From SKVR01 sp046291875 (GTDB lineage Bacteria > Bacteroidota > Bacteroidia > Bacteroidales > UBA7960): DNA of 64,000 bases. Location of the stretch: NCBI GenBank assembly GCA_046291875.1, contig JBKBSF010000001.1:344300-408299 (forward strand), given 5' to 3'. Position 1 is the first letter of the stretch. Every line of letters starts with the position of its first letter. The translations under genes and the position numbers were made by a program. This document shows, one piece after another, positions 18,291 through 26,844 of the stretch. Under the pieces are notes generated by a model, which was not told the DNA's origin, ran no database searches, and worked only from the letters and a program-made list of their open reading frames with translations.

Positions 18291-18318
18291 CTGCCGCGTT
18301 GGCAGTTGCACAAATGTA
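18291..18318 (-). promoter_or_regulatory. mscL -7 box and 5'-leader hairpin
   Basis: The reverse strand reads TACATTTG at 18311-18318, a perfect -7 box about 58 bases before the ATG; the -33 box is weak. In the leader CTGCC and GGCAG (18291-18305) form a small stem, bracketed by GCAA and TTGC. Confidence 0.4.
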
Positions 18319-18415
18319 GTGTTAAATCTTCTAAGGGTCTTAAAAAATCTTCCGGGGGTAAAAATATGTCTTCAAACGCAGGATTGTGATCGTTTTCCCA
18401 GAGCTTGGATTGCCA

Positions 18416-19009
18416 CTACCAGGCAAATTTTTCCCCGAATGTATCTGCAAAGACGATCTCTTCCAGCGGAATTCTTTGGCGGGGAGCCACTTCCATTTTC
18501 CGGAAATCTTCCTCCAGCTTCGAGGGGTCTTCCTTATAGCCTATAGCTGTTACGGTAAGGGGTTGGTATTCTTCGGGGATTTGAAACAATTGCCGGGCTT
18601 TGTCAGCATCAAACCCTCCCATCTGATGCGCGAAAAGCCCTTCGTGCATGGCCTGGAAGGTAATGTAGGCAATACTCTGGCCCGTATCGTAGCGGAAGGC
18701 CGAATTGGGCTTGCCGGTTTTGGATGATACAGTTTTGCCTACGGCAAGGATCAGCACGGGAGCCGTGCTGGCCCACTTCTGGTTGAATTCCACCAGGGTT
18801 TCCATGATCCGGGAATAGGTTGGATCACCTTTCTGACCAACGATAAACCTCCAGGGCTGATCGTTGAAACTGGAAGGAGCCCAGCGGGCTGCTTCAAAAA
18901 TACGTTTCAGGGTTTGAGGATCTACTTTTTGTGATGAAAAGGATCGCGGGCTCCAGCGACGGGCCAGCAGAGGATGAATTTCGGTGGTTGTTACTGCAGG
19001 TTTTTCCAT
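18416..19009 (-). CDS. Nitroreductase family protein
   Basis: This 197-residue protein has typical nitroreductase features: LLARRWSPRSFSSQKVD at the N-terminus with FMN-phosphate-binding arginines, AARWAPSSFNDQPWRFIVG, and the C-terminal half DADKARQLFQIPEEYQPLTV with AIGYK. These are FMN-dependent homodimers that reduce nitro compounds, quinones or flavins with NAD(P)H. The true substrate is not predictable. It is a lone reverse-strand gene between mscL and the TolC-like gene. Confidence 0.93.
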   Translation of the reverse strand: MEKPAVTTTEIHPLLARRWSPRSFSSQKVDPQTLKRIFEAARWAPSSFNDQPWRFIVGQKGDPTYSRIMETLVEFNQKWASTAPVLILAVGKTVSSKTGKPNSAFRYDTGQSIAYITFQAMHEGLFAHQMGGFDADKARQLFQIPEEYQPLTVTAIGYKEDPSKLEEDFRKMEVAPRQRIPLEEIVFADTFGEKFAW

Positions 19010-19272
19010 GGTTTACGTTTGTTTTTGAACAGATAACAACCTGCAAAGGCATTTGTTTTAAAAGAGCAGTGGAGAAAAGAAAAGAGACTGTCTCACAAGT
19101 GCCTTTAAATCTGCGCGATGAGCTTTACTGCAGGGGTCTCTTGCTGATTGCCTGGCGTAATTTTCGCCGGTATACCATTGAGATCATCCGCTTGCTTACC
19201 GGGCCTTGCACTTTGGAGACAGCCTCACAAAACAAACAAATCGAAAAGAATTATAGGAGGGTCATGGCATTA

Positions 19273-20775
19273 TTACAGGGTAAATCCTTCCCCCATGTAA
19301 AACTCCATGATTTTCATACGGAAAACAAAATCGTATCGGGCCTGCAGGGCTTCTCTTTCTGCCCGGGCCAGTCGTGTTTGCGACTCGTTGTATTCTACGG
19401 TGCTCACCATGCCCAGGTCGAAGCGCTGGCGTGTATAGTGGAAGGCTTCTCCGAAAGCTTCCAGCGATTTTATAGTGGCCTGGTATCTCTGGTAGGCCGC
19501 CATGGCATCGGCATGGGCCTGCTGAATAAGCTTGTTGAGGTTGTTGCGGTTGAGCTCGTAGGCGTTTTGTGCACGATACAGGTCAATGCGCGATTGCTGA
19601 ATGCGTGTGCGAACCTCCCAACGGTTGAAAACAGGGATACGAAGGCTCAATCCCACATACTGGCTGAAGTTGTCGCGTATCTGGTCGGCATAGGGTTTTC
19701 TTTCAAAAACGGGGATGATATGGTCTGCAAACACCGGTGTTTCATCGGCCAGGTATCCTACAGCACGGGGGCCCAGGTTTTCGTTATGGGTAAAGCGCGT
19801 TGCAGCTTCTGAGTAGCCTGTGGAAGCACTGGCAAACAATGCCAGGGTGGGGGTCATGCGGCCCCTTTCCAGGGCCAGTTGTTTTTCGGCTACTCCAATA
19901 CGGCTCTGGGCTGCCTTCAAAGAGGGTTCTACCTGCAGCGCTTTTTCAAATACCGCATCGGCGTTGAGCATAATAAAAGGTTCAGCTATTTCGATCTCAG
20001 GCTTTTGTATCTGGAAATCCATGGAGGGGTCCAGGTCGAGCAGTTGCACAAGCTCCAGGTACGACAAGCGCAGGTTGTTGCGTGCATTGATCAGGTTGAG
20101 CTCCTCCTCCGCCAGACGTGCCTCTATCTCCAAAACACTTCCGCGTGCCAGGGTGCCTCCTTCGAAAAGCATACGGGTGCGCTCAAGCTGCTGCTCCAGT
20201 ATCTGCTTCTGCTGTAAAGCCGTTTCCACGAAGTCTTCGTTGTAAAGAATCTGCATGTATGCGGCGGCAATGCTCAGGGTAATATCGTTCTGCAAACGTT
20301 CGGTGTCGTAGCGCATAACCGTTTGTCGCAGCATATTGCGGCGCAGGTAGTTTACATTCTGGAAACCGGCAAAGAGCACCACGCTGCTGCTGGCCGAAGC
20401 ATTCTGGCGCATGATCCGCTCGTTGGAAAACTCATTGGTGAAAGGGTCTACCGAGCGCCCGAAGCTGAAGCCGTGTGTGCCCTCTGCACTGAGGTTGGGC
20501 AGGAAGTTGGCATAGCTTTGCTCCAGGTCGTACTGGCTGCTCTTTTCGTTGAGTTGCTGCTGGCGGATCTCGATGTTGTGGCGCATGGCATGATCAATGC
20601 AGTCCTGCAGGCTCCATACCTGCTGGCTGTGAGCACTCAGGGCCAGTGCCAGCATCACGATCAGCAACACCAGGATCTTTTCCCAGCGCAGGGGTTTAGC
20701 TTTTTCAAAACTTATGGCAGCATGGACCGAAAAATCGGGAGAAAAAGTATCAATGGTTTCTTTGTTTTCTTTCAT
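19273..20775 (-). CDS. TolC family outer-membrane channel
   Basis: This is a 500-residue protein with a hydrophobic leader (KILVLLIVMLALALSAHSQQ). Two outer-membrane-factor repeats follow: WSLQDCIDHAMRHNIEIRQQ near residue 54, PNLSAEGTHGFSFGRS, then long helices, a second strand pair (YVGLSLRIPVFNRWE) and AYQRYQATIKSLEAF. Such trimers form the exit duct for MacAB-, RND- or type I-type exporters. The two-component genes immediately upstream on the same strand, and a possible sigma-54-type site before this gene, suggest regulated expression. The unlinked adaptor/permease at 6.4-9.0 kb is a possible partner. Confidence 0.92.
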   Translation of the reverse strand: MKENKETIDTFSPDFSVHAAISFEKAKPLRWEKILVLLIVMLALALSAHSQQVWSLQDCIDHAMRHNIEIRQQQLNEKSSQYDLEQSYANFLPNLSAEGTHGFSFGRSVDPFTNEFSNERIMRQNASASSSVVLFAGFQNVNYLRRNMLRQTVMRYDTERLQNDITLSIAAAYMQILYNEDFVETALQQKQILEQQLERTRMLFEGGTLARGSVLEIEARLAEEELNLINARNNLRLSYLELVQLLDLDPSMDFQIQKPEIEIAEPFIMLNADAVFEKALQVEPSLKAAQSRIGVAEKQLALERGRMTPTLALFASASTGYSEAATRFTHNENLGPRAVGYLADETPVFADHIIPVFERKPYADQIRDNFSQYVGLSLRIPVFNRWEVRTRIQQSRIDLYRAQNAYELNRNNLNKLIQQAHADAMAAYQRYQATIKSLEAFGEAFHYTRQRFDLGMVSTVEYNESQTRLARAEREALQARYDFVFRMKIMEFYMGEGFTL

Positions 20776-20828
20776 GGCTGTGAGGGTGGTTGTTGATACA
20801 TTGTGGATGGATGGTGGTCTTTTTTAAA

Positions 20829-20854
20829 AAGGTAAGGGCTTACACCCTTACCTT
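20829..20854 (-). other. Terminator-like hairpin in the tolC-family 5' leader
   Basis: Arms AAGGTAAGGG and CCCTTACCTT (10 bp, 6-base loop) are followed on the reverse strand by TTTAAAAAA. It lies about 55 bases before the ATG. It could be an attenuator, or a second terminator for read-through from the kinase gene. Confidence 0.5.
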
Positions 20855-20860
20855 TTGCAC

Positions 20861-20892
20861 TTAACCAATTAACCAATTAACCAATTAACCAA
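20861..20892 (+). repeat. Four perfect tandem copies of an 8-base unit
   Basis: TTAACCAA is repeated four times without a mismatch, in the leader region of the tolC-like gene. Such short tandem repeats can change copy number by slippage. Confidence 0.9.
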
Positions 20893-20912
20893 TAAACTTA
20901 CGCCCGGTATTA

Positions 20913-20928
20913 AACGAAAAGCGTGCCA
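20913..20928 (-). promoter_or_regulatory. Possible sigma-54-type promoter before the tolC-like gene
   Basis: The reverse strand reads TGGCACG (a perfect -24 element), four bases, then TCGT where TTGC is expected. The -12 element is therefore imperfect. The neighbouring regulator is a sigma-54 activator, which makes the site worth noting. Confidence 0.3.
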
Positions 20929-21043
20929 TGGCTGGCAATAAGCTATAAATCAAGCACATACAAAAACACCATCGCGACAGCTACAATCAGGTTGCAGCAA
21001 TGTGTGTTCGGTATTGAAACACGCAGCGTACGTATGCGGACAC

Positions 21044-21092
21044 AAAAAACAATGCCGGCATCCGAAGGGGTTGTTCTTTGTGGATGCCGGCA
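21044..21092 (-). terminator. Terminator of the sensor kinase operon
   Basis: On the reverse strand TGCCGGCATCC and GGATGCCGGCA form a perfect 11-bp stem (18-base loop), followed by TTGTTTTTTGTG. It starts 30 bases after the kinase stop codon. Confidence 0.85.
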
Positions 21093-21122
21093 GTACTGGG
21101 TTTCTCTCCAGGGGTGCGTTAT

Positions 21123-22475
21123 TCAGAAATGCAGTGTAAAGGTGGTTTCTTCGTCGGCTTTGGATCTAACGGTAATGTTGCCTTTGTGCATGCGCATGAT
21201 CTCGCGCGAGAGGCTCAGACCAATGCCCGATCCTTCCTTTTTGCTGGTAAAGAAGGGTACAAAGATCTTTTCCATGATATCGGGTTTGATACCGTGGCCA
21301 TTGTCGCTCACCGAAATACTTACCCTGTTGTTGGGGCTGGTAAGTGCCAGTATTTTAATTTTGGGCTCGGGGATGTCTTTAAGGGCATGTATGGAATTGA
21401 TCACAAGATTGATAAGTACCTGCTCTATGAGATCGGGGTCGGCGGTAACCTTCAGATCCCTGGGCACCACATGTATCCTGCACTGGATCTTCTGTTCCTT
21501 TATTTTGGGCTCCAGCAGGTTGTAAACGGACTGAAACAGGTCGTTTACCTCCACATAGCGGAAGTTGGGTTTGGGGATGCGGGTGAGGTTGCGGTATACC
21601 TGTACGAAATTGAGCAGGCCCTGGCTGCGCTTTTCGATGGTGTTGAGGGCCCCCAGGATGCTGTCCACGTCTTCCTCATCCAGATCGCGACGCAACTCCA
21701 TGGTCTCCTCTTCAATGAGGATATCTTTAACGGTGCCCGAGAGCGAAACGATGGGGGTAATGGAGTTCATGATCTCATGGGTAAGCACCCTGATGAGTTT
21801 TTGCCACGAGTCCATCTCCTTGGCTTCCAGTTCGCTGTGTATGTTCTGCAGAGAAACCAGCACAAAATCATCGCCACGCATCCTGAATTCGGTGGCTCTT
21901 ACCGATAGTTGCAGCAGCTCGTTGTCCACAAAAACCTTGATCAGGTTTTTGTCGCCGGCTTTCATGCCCAAAATTACCTCTGCCATATTTTCATCCACAT
22001 TTTCAAGCTCATGGATGAAACGTATACCTGAGAGGTTGAGCATCCGCTTGGCGGCATTGTTGAAGATATCTACCTTTCCATTGTGCTGAAAAACGATAAT
22101 GCCGATGCTGATGTGCTGCACCACGGTTTGGAGGTAGTTGAAATGCTCTTCTTTGGCAGCCCGTGTTTTTTTGAACTCATTGATCACCTCGTTGAAAGCC
22201 GTGTTGAGATCGTCGAAGCTTTTGCCCAGTCCATGATCGGAGAAGGAAGAAACAAAATCGCTGTGGCGGATCGACTCCAGAAAGGTAGTGAGCCTCTTGT
22301 TGGTGCGCTCTACATACCTTACCAGGGAGGCAATCTGCAGAATCACCAGGCTGGCCAGGATGATACTGCTGATGATGTATTCCTGCCGCTTTGCAATGGA
22401 TAGCAGCACAATGGCCGAGAGTACAATCAACAGCACCCTCGCAACCACATTGAAACGGAAGTTTTTAAAGCTCAT
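21123..22475 (-). CDS. Sensor histidine kinase (NtrB/NtrY-like)
   Basis: This 450-residue protein has two closely spaced transmembrane helices at residues about 12-48, a linker, and a PAS-like domain (FNYLQTVVQHISIGIIVFQH). The HisKA helix with the H-box LTHEIMNSITPI (near residue 233) and a full HATPase domain follow (N-box EQVLINLVINSIHAL, G1 VSDNGHGI, G2 GSGIGLSLS). With almost no periplasmic loop, it probably senses a membrane or cytoplasmic cue. Its start overlaps the end of the response-regulator gene by 11 bases, so the two are co-translated. Confidence 0.95.
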   Translation of the reverse strand: MSFKNFRFNVVARVLLIVLSAIVLLSIAKRQEYIISSIILASLVILQIASLVRYVERTNKRLTTFLESIRHSDFVSSFSDHGLGKSFDDLNTAFNEVINEFKKTRAAKEEHFNYLQTVVQHISIGIIVFQHNGKVDIFNNAAKRMLNLSGIRFIHELENVDENMAEVILGMKAGDKNLIKVFVDNELLQLSVRATEFRMRGDDFVLVSLQNIHSELEAKEMDSWQKLIRVLTHEIMNSITPIVSLSGTVKDILIEEETMELRRDLDEEDVDSILGALNTIEKRSQGLLNFVQVYRNLTRIPKPNFRYVEVNDLFQSVYNLLEPKIKEQKIQCRIHVVPRDLKVTADPDLIEQVLINLVINSIHALKDIPEPKIKILALTSPNNRVSISVSDNGHGIKPDIMEKIFVPFFTSKKEGSGIGLSLSREIMRMHKGNITVRSKADEETTFTLHF

Positions 22476-23844
22476 ACTTTTCTATTCTGCGGTACAGCGA
22501 TGCACGGGTAATGCCCAGTTCTTTGGCAGCCTTGCTGATGTTGCCACCATGCTTATCGATCACTTTGCGGATGAGCATCTTTTCGGTGGCTTCCAGGTTG
22601 GTGTTGGGGGTAACTACCTGCTCCGTATCGTTCTTTTCCTGTGTAGAGAGGAAGAAGTCGTTGGGCTGGAGAATGTTGGTTTCGCTCATGATCACGGCAC
22701 GCTCTACGGCATGTTGCAGCTCTCTGATGTTGCCGGGCCAATGGTGTTTTTCCAGGCGTTTCTGGGTGGAGGCATGCATGCGCTTCATGGGCATCTTGTA
22801 TTTTTTACAGTACATCTCCAGGAAATGGTTTACCAGCAGGGGGATGTCTTCCACTCGCTCGCGCAGAGGTGGCAGGTGGATCTCCACCGTATTGATGCGG
22901 TACATAAGGTCCTGCCTGAACTTATTCTCCTCTACCATCTGATACAACGGCATGTTGGTGGCACATACAAGGCGCACATCTACCGGAATCTCCTTGACCG
23001 ATCCCAGCCGTATTACCTTGCGGTTTTGCAGCACACTGAGCAGCTTCGACTGTAAGGGCATACTCAGATTGCCGATCTCATCCAGGAAAATGGTGCCCTT
23101 GTTGGCCGCTTCGAAGCGTCCGGCCCGGTCTTCCTTTGCATCGGTAAAGGCTCCCTTTTTGTAACCAAAAAGTTCGCTTTCAAACAAGGTTTCGCTGATG
23201 GCCCCCAGGTCTACACCAATGAAGACCTCGTCTTTGCGGGGCGATGCACGGTGTATGGCACGGGCAATCACCTCTTTTCCGGTGCCGTTTTCGCCCAGGA
23301 TCAGGATGTTGGCATCGGTGCGGGCTACTTTCTGCACCGTGGTAAGCACGCTGAGCAATGCCGGGCTTTGGCCAATGATATGGTTGAAAGGCTGATCGCC
23401 CTGCTCCATCAACAGCTTCTGCTTCGACTTAAGATCGAAGACCTCTTTCCTGCTGCGGTTTACTTCCAGCGTGGTATCGATGGTGGCCAGCAGCTTTTTG
23501 TTGTCCCAGGGTTTGAGCAAAAAGTTGGTAGCCCCCTCTTTGATGCCCTGCACCGCCAGCTCAATGTCGCCATAGGCCGTTATCAGCACCACGGCAATGG
23601 TGGGGTCGGTCTCAAGGATCTTGTTGAGCCAGTAGAAACCTTCCTTGCCACTGGTGGCATCGCGCGAAAAATTCATGTCTAGCAAAACGAGATCGTAACT
23701 CTCGTTCTTAAGCAACATGGGTATGTTGTTGGGGTTTTTGTCGGTATGAACAGTTTTGATGTGTTGTTTGAGGAAAAGTTTTGCGGCAAGCAGAACATCT
23801 TCATCATCGTCGATAATTAGAACTTTTGACTCAAGTTTTGACAT
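22465..23844 (-). CDS. Sigma-54-dependent response regulator, NtrC family
   Basis: This is a 459-residue protein starting at MSKLESKVLIIDDDEDV; an earlier ATG at 23958 adds an unconvincing leader. The order is receiver domain (acidic pocket DDDED, phospho-Asp in LVLLDMNFSRD), AAA+ domain (Walker A GENGTGKE, the sigma-54 contact loop GAFTDA, Walker B TIFLDEIGN, arginine finger region) and C-terminal Fis-type helix-turn-helix (KAAKELGITRASLYRRIEKY). The GAFTDA loop shows it activates sigma-54 RNA polymerase. It is the first gene of the pair with the sensor kinase; the tolC-like gene downstream is a likely target. Confidence 0.95.
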   Translation of the reverse strand: MSKLESKVLIIDDDEDVLLAAKLFLKQHIKTVHTDKNPNNIPMLLKNESYDLVLLDMNFSRDATSGKEGFYWLNKILETDPTIAVVLITAYGDIELAVQGIKEGATNFLLKPWDNKKLLATIDTTLEVNRSRKEVFDLKSKQKLLMEQGDQPFNHIIGQSPALLSVLTTVQKVARTDANILILGENGTGKEVIARAIHRASPRKDEVFIGVDLGAISETLFESELFGYKKGAFTDAKEDRAGRFEAANKGTIFLDEIGNLSMPLQSKLLSVLQNRKVIRLGSVKEIPVDVRLVCATNMPLYQMVEENKFRQDLMYRINTVEIHLPPLRERVEDIPLLVNHFLEMYCKKYKMPMKRMHASTQKRLEKHHWPGNIRELQHAVERAVIMSETNILQPNDFFLSTQEKNDTEQVVTPNTNLEATEKMLIRKVIDKHGGNISKAAKELGITRASLYRRIEKYEL

Positions 23845-24059
23845 GGCATTGTTTTTTGGTTGCAGCGAAATTATAAAAAAAGGCTGTATAAATGGGGAAA
23901 AATCGGGGATATTCAGGTCTGTTTTTGCGTTTATTCGTGCCTGGAGGCATTCTGGCATCCCCAGGAGTGCAGACAGGTGCTGTTGTTTTTGTAATTAACG
24001 GTTTATTAGTAGTATGAATGAGGTGGAAATTACAATTGGAAAAATATTTTTAAAAAAAG

Positions 24060-24090
24060 CTTGTCAGAATAAAAATTTGATATACATTTG
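24060..24090 (+). promoter_or_regulatory. tRNA-Val promoter
   Basis: CTTG (24060-24063) is followed by 19 bases and TACATTTG (24083-24090). Both boxes fit the Bacteroidetes promoter, about 54 bases upstream of the tRNA. Confidence 0.65.
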
Positions 24091-24143
24091 CACTCGCAAA
24101 CAACGAAACACTGTTTGCCCCAACGATCCTCCATATATCCCCC

Positions 24144-24218
24144 GGGCGATTAGCTCAGCTGGTTCAGAGCACCTGCCTTACAAGCAGGGGGTCGGCAGTT
24201 CGAATCTGTCATCGCCCA
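24144..24218 (+). tRNA. tRNA-Val (anticodon TAC)
   Basis: This is a 75-base cloverleaf: acceptor GGGCGAT/ATCGCCC, D-stem GCTC/GAGC, anticodon stem CCTGC/GCAGG around loop CTTACAA (anticodon TAC), T-arm GGCAG/CTGTC with TTCGAAT, and discriminator A. CCA is not encoded. Confidence 0.97.
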
Positions 24219-24225
24219 CAAACCC

Positions 24226-24264
24226 AAGAGGCCTACTGTTTAATACGGTAGGCCTCTTTTGTTG
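24226..24264 (+). terminator. tRNA-Val terminator
   Basis: Arms AAGAGGCCTAC and GTAGGCCTCTT form a strong stem just after the tRNA, followed by TTGTTGTT. Confidence 0.85.
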
Positions 24265-24328
24265 TTAAGGTTTAACCAAAAAAACGAAACTCCATTACAG
24301 GTGAAAAGAGAAGTTGTTTCTGATTTTG

Positions 24329-24979
24329 TCAATTCCTTCTATTAGTTTTCACTTTTTTGTCTAATGTTAAGTAGCTTTCAGAGTCCCAAATTATCATTGT
24401 TCGTATAGGTATATTTTTGAATACTTCTTCATTTCTCAAATTGTCCCACCAAATCTTTGAATTGTCCATTAGAAAACTAACTGAAATGTCTTTTACTCGG
24501 ACATTTAAGCCTTCTTCTGTCCCAATATTTTCAACTTGATACTTCATTTTTATGTCTGCAAGTGTAGAGCCGACTCCAATTCCTTTTTCTGTTTTGAAGT
24601 CACTACTATAAATCCAAATTCTCCAAACTTTATCTGGCTTGTTAAACTCTGGCTCAACACCAAATAATATTTGTCCGTTCGCATACACATTGTAAATGTC
24701 ATAATCATCGCCTTCTAATGAAATCGTTTCCTTTTTTACATTAAAAAGTTGTTCAGTTAAAGAAACAAAGTCACTTATTGGTTGTCCAACATAGATAGCA
24801 TTTTCAGAATAGGTTATTGAAGTCCCGATTTCTAAAACTCGTTTTAATGAGTCTTTCGAAATTTGTTCTACTGTGTCTGATAAAGACAATGTGTTATTGT
24901 CATTATTCTTTAGGGATTTGCCACAAGCCACAAAAGTAAGCCCGATTAAAATTGTGGTTATGAGTTTTATTTTTGTCAT
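24329..24979 (-). CDS. Hypothetical AT-rich lipoprotein
   Basis: This 216-residue protein has a lipoprotein signal peptide (LITTILIGLTFVACG, lipobox cysteine at residue 19). The mature part contains WRIWIYSSDFKTEKGIGVGS followed by TLADIKMKYQV. That arrangement resembles small bacterial lipoproteins whose C-terminal halves start with a GIGVGS-type motif, but no firm family can be assigned. The coding sequence is markedly AT-richer than its neighbours, with A/T-ending codons dominant, and it sits directly behind a tRNA gene in convergent orientation. That suggests horizontal acquisition, although no integrase or repeated tRNA end is visible. Confidence 0.78.
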   Translation of the reverse strand: MTKIKLITTILIGLTFVACGKSLKNNDNNTLSLSDTVEQISKDSLKRVLEIGTSITYSENAIYVGQPISDFVSLTEQLFNVKKETISLEGDDYDIYNVYANGQILFGVEPEFNKPDKVWRIWIYSSDFKTEKGIGVGSTLADIKMKYQVENIGTEEGLNVRVKDISVSFLMDNSKIWWDNLRNEEVFKNIPIRTMIIWDSESYLTLDKKVKTNRRN

Positions 24980-25026
24980 TTTTTCGTTTTTGTTATTTTA
25001 CATAGCCTATACATTATTTACACCCC

Positions 25027-25056
25027 CAAATATACCCCACTTTTTCATATTCCCAA
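25027..25056 (-). promoter_or_regulatory. Promoter of the AT-rich lipoprotein gene
   Basis: On the reverse strand TTG (25054-25056) is followed by 19 bases and TATATTTG (25027-25034). Spacing and boxes fit the host-type promoter. The rest of the gap to 25267 shows nothing else I can name. Confidence 0.5.
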
Positions 25057-25267
25057 TCTCTCCATCTCCTTCGATTGCAATTTAGATTCAATCCATTTTA
25101 CAAAACCCCCTGTTGGCCTGCAAATCTATGTAAGGATGATTGTGGGGAGTGTCCGGAAGAAAGCCAAAAGTGCCATACACCCAGCCTGCCATAGCACTGT
25201 CAGTGCCTTTGGGGCATGGGTGGATTGTGCAGACCAGGGGGAGGGATGGGCGGGCGGGCCAGCTTCT

Positions 25268-26140
25268 CTACAAAGCAAAGGTGCGTTTGATGTGGAAGCC
25301 GAAGTATACATCACCATCGGGCCAGGTGCCACGGGTGCCTGTGAGGAAGCCGGGCTCGAACATGGGCTGTGTATTGGTGAAGTGCAGCTGAAAAACATGT
25401 CCGCCTGTATCCAGGTCGAAGCCCACCGAAAAGCTGTTGTGGGTTTGGAAGGATTGGGGCTCGTTGAAGCGGTAGAAGTATTCCAGGTTAAGGGCCACCC
25501 AGTCGGTAATGCGCCATCGGCCGGCCATGCCCAGCACGAAATAGTCGTTGGGGTCGTTGCGGGTGGATACCAGGTTGTAGTGCACCCAGGCAGGGGTAAG
25601 TTGCAGGCTGATGGCCCTCGAAAACTGGCGTGCCAACAGCAGCTGGTGGGCATAGCTCATGCGGTGCCGGAACATGAACTCTGTGGCCGGGGGCCACTTC
25701 TGGCTTTTCAGGTAGGCTCCCGAAAACCACGAAAGGGTTACGGGCATTTCCCTGGCTCCCGATTGTTGCCGAAGGATCTTGTATTTGAAAAACGCATCGT
25801 AGGTCTTTTCGTAACTGCTGCGCCCTAAAGCAACTGCCAGCCTGTCGTTTATGCCATACTCAAGGCCCAGGCGGATGGTAGCCTGATCCAGCCCGAAAAG
25901 ATCGTAAAAGCCCTGGTTCAGCCTGCCGAAATGATGTGAAATGACAAAGATCAGGTTGCCCGGATGTGGGTTTTCAACGGATTGCCCGTTGATAACACGG
26001 GTAGAGAAGAAGGTATTGATGGCAAAATCGGCCGTAATCTCTTCTTCTTCCTCTTCAAGAAGATCCCATAATCCCTGGGCAGAAAGAGTGGAAAAAAACA
26101 GGAGCGTAAGAGCCAGTGTCCAGACGAGACGATTTTTCAT
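25268..26140 (-). CDS. DUF5777 family beta-barrel protein
   Basis: This 290-residue protein has a signal peptide ending STLSAQ and an acidic stretch LLEEEEEE. A barrel domain marked by INTFFSTRVINGQSVENPHPGN (in two parts) and ISHHFGRLNQGFYDLFGLD follows, which is the DUF5777 hallmark region. Alternating hydrophobic strands continue to a terminal aromatic strand. The family is annotated as outer-membrane barrels of unknown function in Bacteroidota. It is the last gene of a cluster with YceI, an OB-fold protein and two heme-motif proteins, and the close spacing suggests one operon. A role in an extracytoplasmic redox or lipid process is inference. Confidence 0.85.
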   Translation of the reverse strand: MKNRLVWTLALTLLFFSTLSAQGLWDLLEEEEEEITADFAINTFFSTRVINGQSVENPHPGNLIFVISHHFGRLNQGFYDLFGLDQATIRLGLEYGINDRLAVALGRSSYEKTYDAFFKYKILRQQSGAREMPVTLSWFSGAYLKSQKWPPATEFMFRHRMSYAHQLLLARQFSRAISLQLTPAWVHYNLVSTRNDPNDYFVLGMAGRWRITDWVALNLEYFYRFNEPQSFQTHNSFSVGFDLDTGGHVFQLHFTNTQPMFEPGFLTGTRGTWPDGDVYFGFHIKRTFAL

Positions 26141-26204
26141 GGAGGGTTGGGTTTATTGTGGGTAAAACAAGGGGTGGCAGATAGGTAGCGCAGGGGAGCT
26201 GGAA

Positions 26205-26756
26205 TTATTGCCGGCGCAGGTTAACATCTACAAACACCTCAATTTCTGAGGCAATATTGCGGATGTACCGACGCGGAATGCTGATGTTGTAGTCTTCCGG
26301 ACGGATCACAAATACGGCATTACCATCAATCTGCCCCTCTCTCACGGTAAGGGTGCCCGCATGGCTTACGTTTTTTGTAACATCTTTGAGTGTCAACGCT
26401 CCTGTAACGGTAACGTTATAGGTTCCGGGTGCGCTGAGGCTGATGTTGTCAATCCCTTCTACCATTCCCTGGAAAGAGGCATTGGGAAACCTGTGCGACT
26501 CCATGAAGTTGTCGTTGAAGTGCTCCTGCATCAATGCCTTGTCGAAGGCAAACGACCGGATGGGCAGGCGAAACACAAACTCGCCGGTTTCGGTGTTGAG
26601 AGCACTCATCACCTGCCGGTTGGTGGCTTCGATATTTTCCAGAGGAGCCTGTGAAAAAAACCGGATGGTGCCATTGCGGGTAAGGTACACCTGGGCTGTG
26701 GTGGCATGAATGACAACACACAGGAGCAGGGTTTGTATAAAAAGTCTTTTTGTCAT
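26205..26756 (-). CDS. YceI family protein
   Basis: This 183-residue protein has a signal peptide (LFIQTLLLCVVIHATTAQ). YceI features are DKALMQEHFNDNFMESHRFP and ASFQGMV-like strands, TVTGALTLKDVTKNVSH, and a final EIEVFVDV strand. YceI proteins form a lipocalin-like barrel that binds long amphiphilic molecules such as polyisoprenoids or quinones in the periplasm. It sits between the OB-fold gene and the DUF5777 gene on the same strand. Confidence 0.92.
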   Translation of the reverse strand: MTKRLFIQTLLLCVVIHATTAQVYLTRNGTIRFFSQAPLENIEATNRQVMSALNTETGEFVFRLPIRSFAFDKALMQEHFNDNFMESHRFPNASFQGMVEGIDNISLSAPGTYNVTVTGALTLKDVTKNVSHAGTLTVREGQIDGNAVFVIRPEDYNISIPRRYIRNIASEIEVFVDVNLRRQ

Positions 26757-26844
26757 GGGCTTGAAAGGGTTTAAGTTTGCAGGTTCTGGATATGTACTAC
26801 AGGCTTTGCACCTGTTATTGCCTGGAACCGCTGCACAGGTTCTG

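Noticed and set aside
18254..18313. Upstream start codons in several genes (mscL, sigma factor, response regulator, NlpE/META, Gfo/Idh)
   Set aside because: The extra N-terminal residues lack family similarity or run into promoter or neighbouring-gene sequence; later ATGs match the families.
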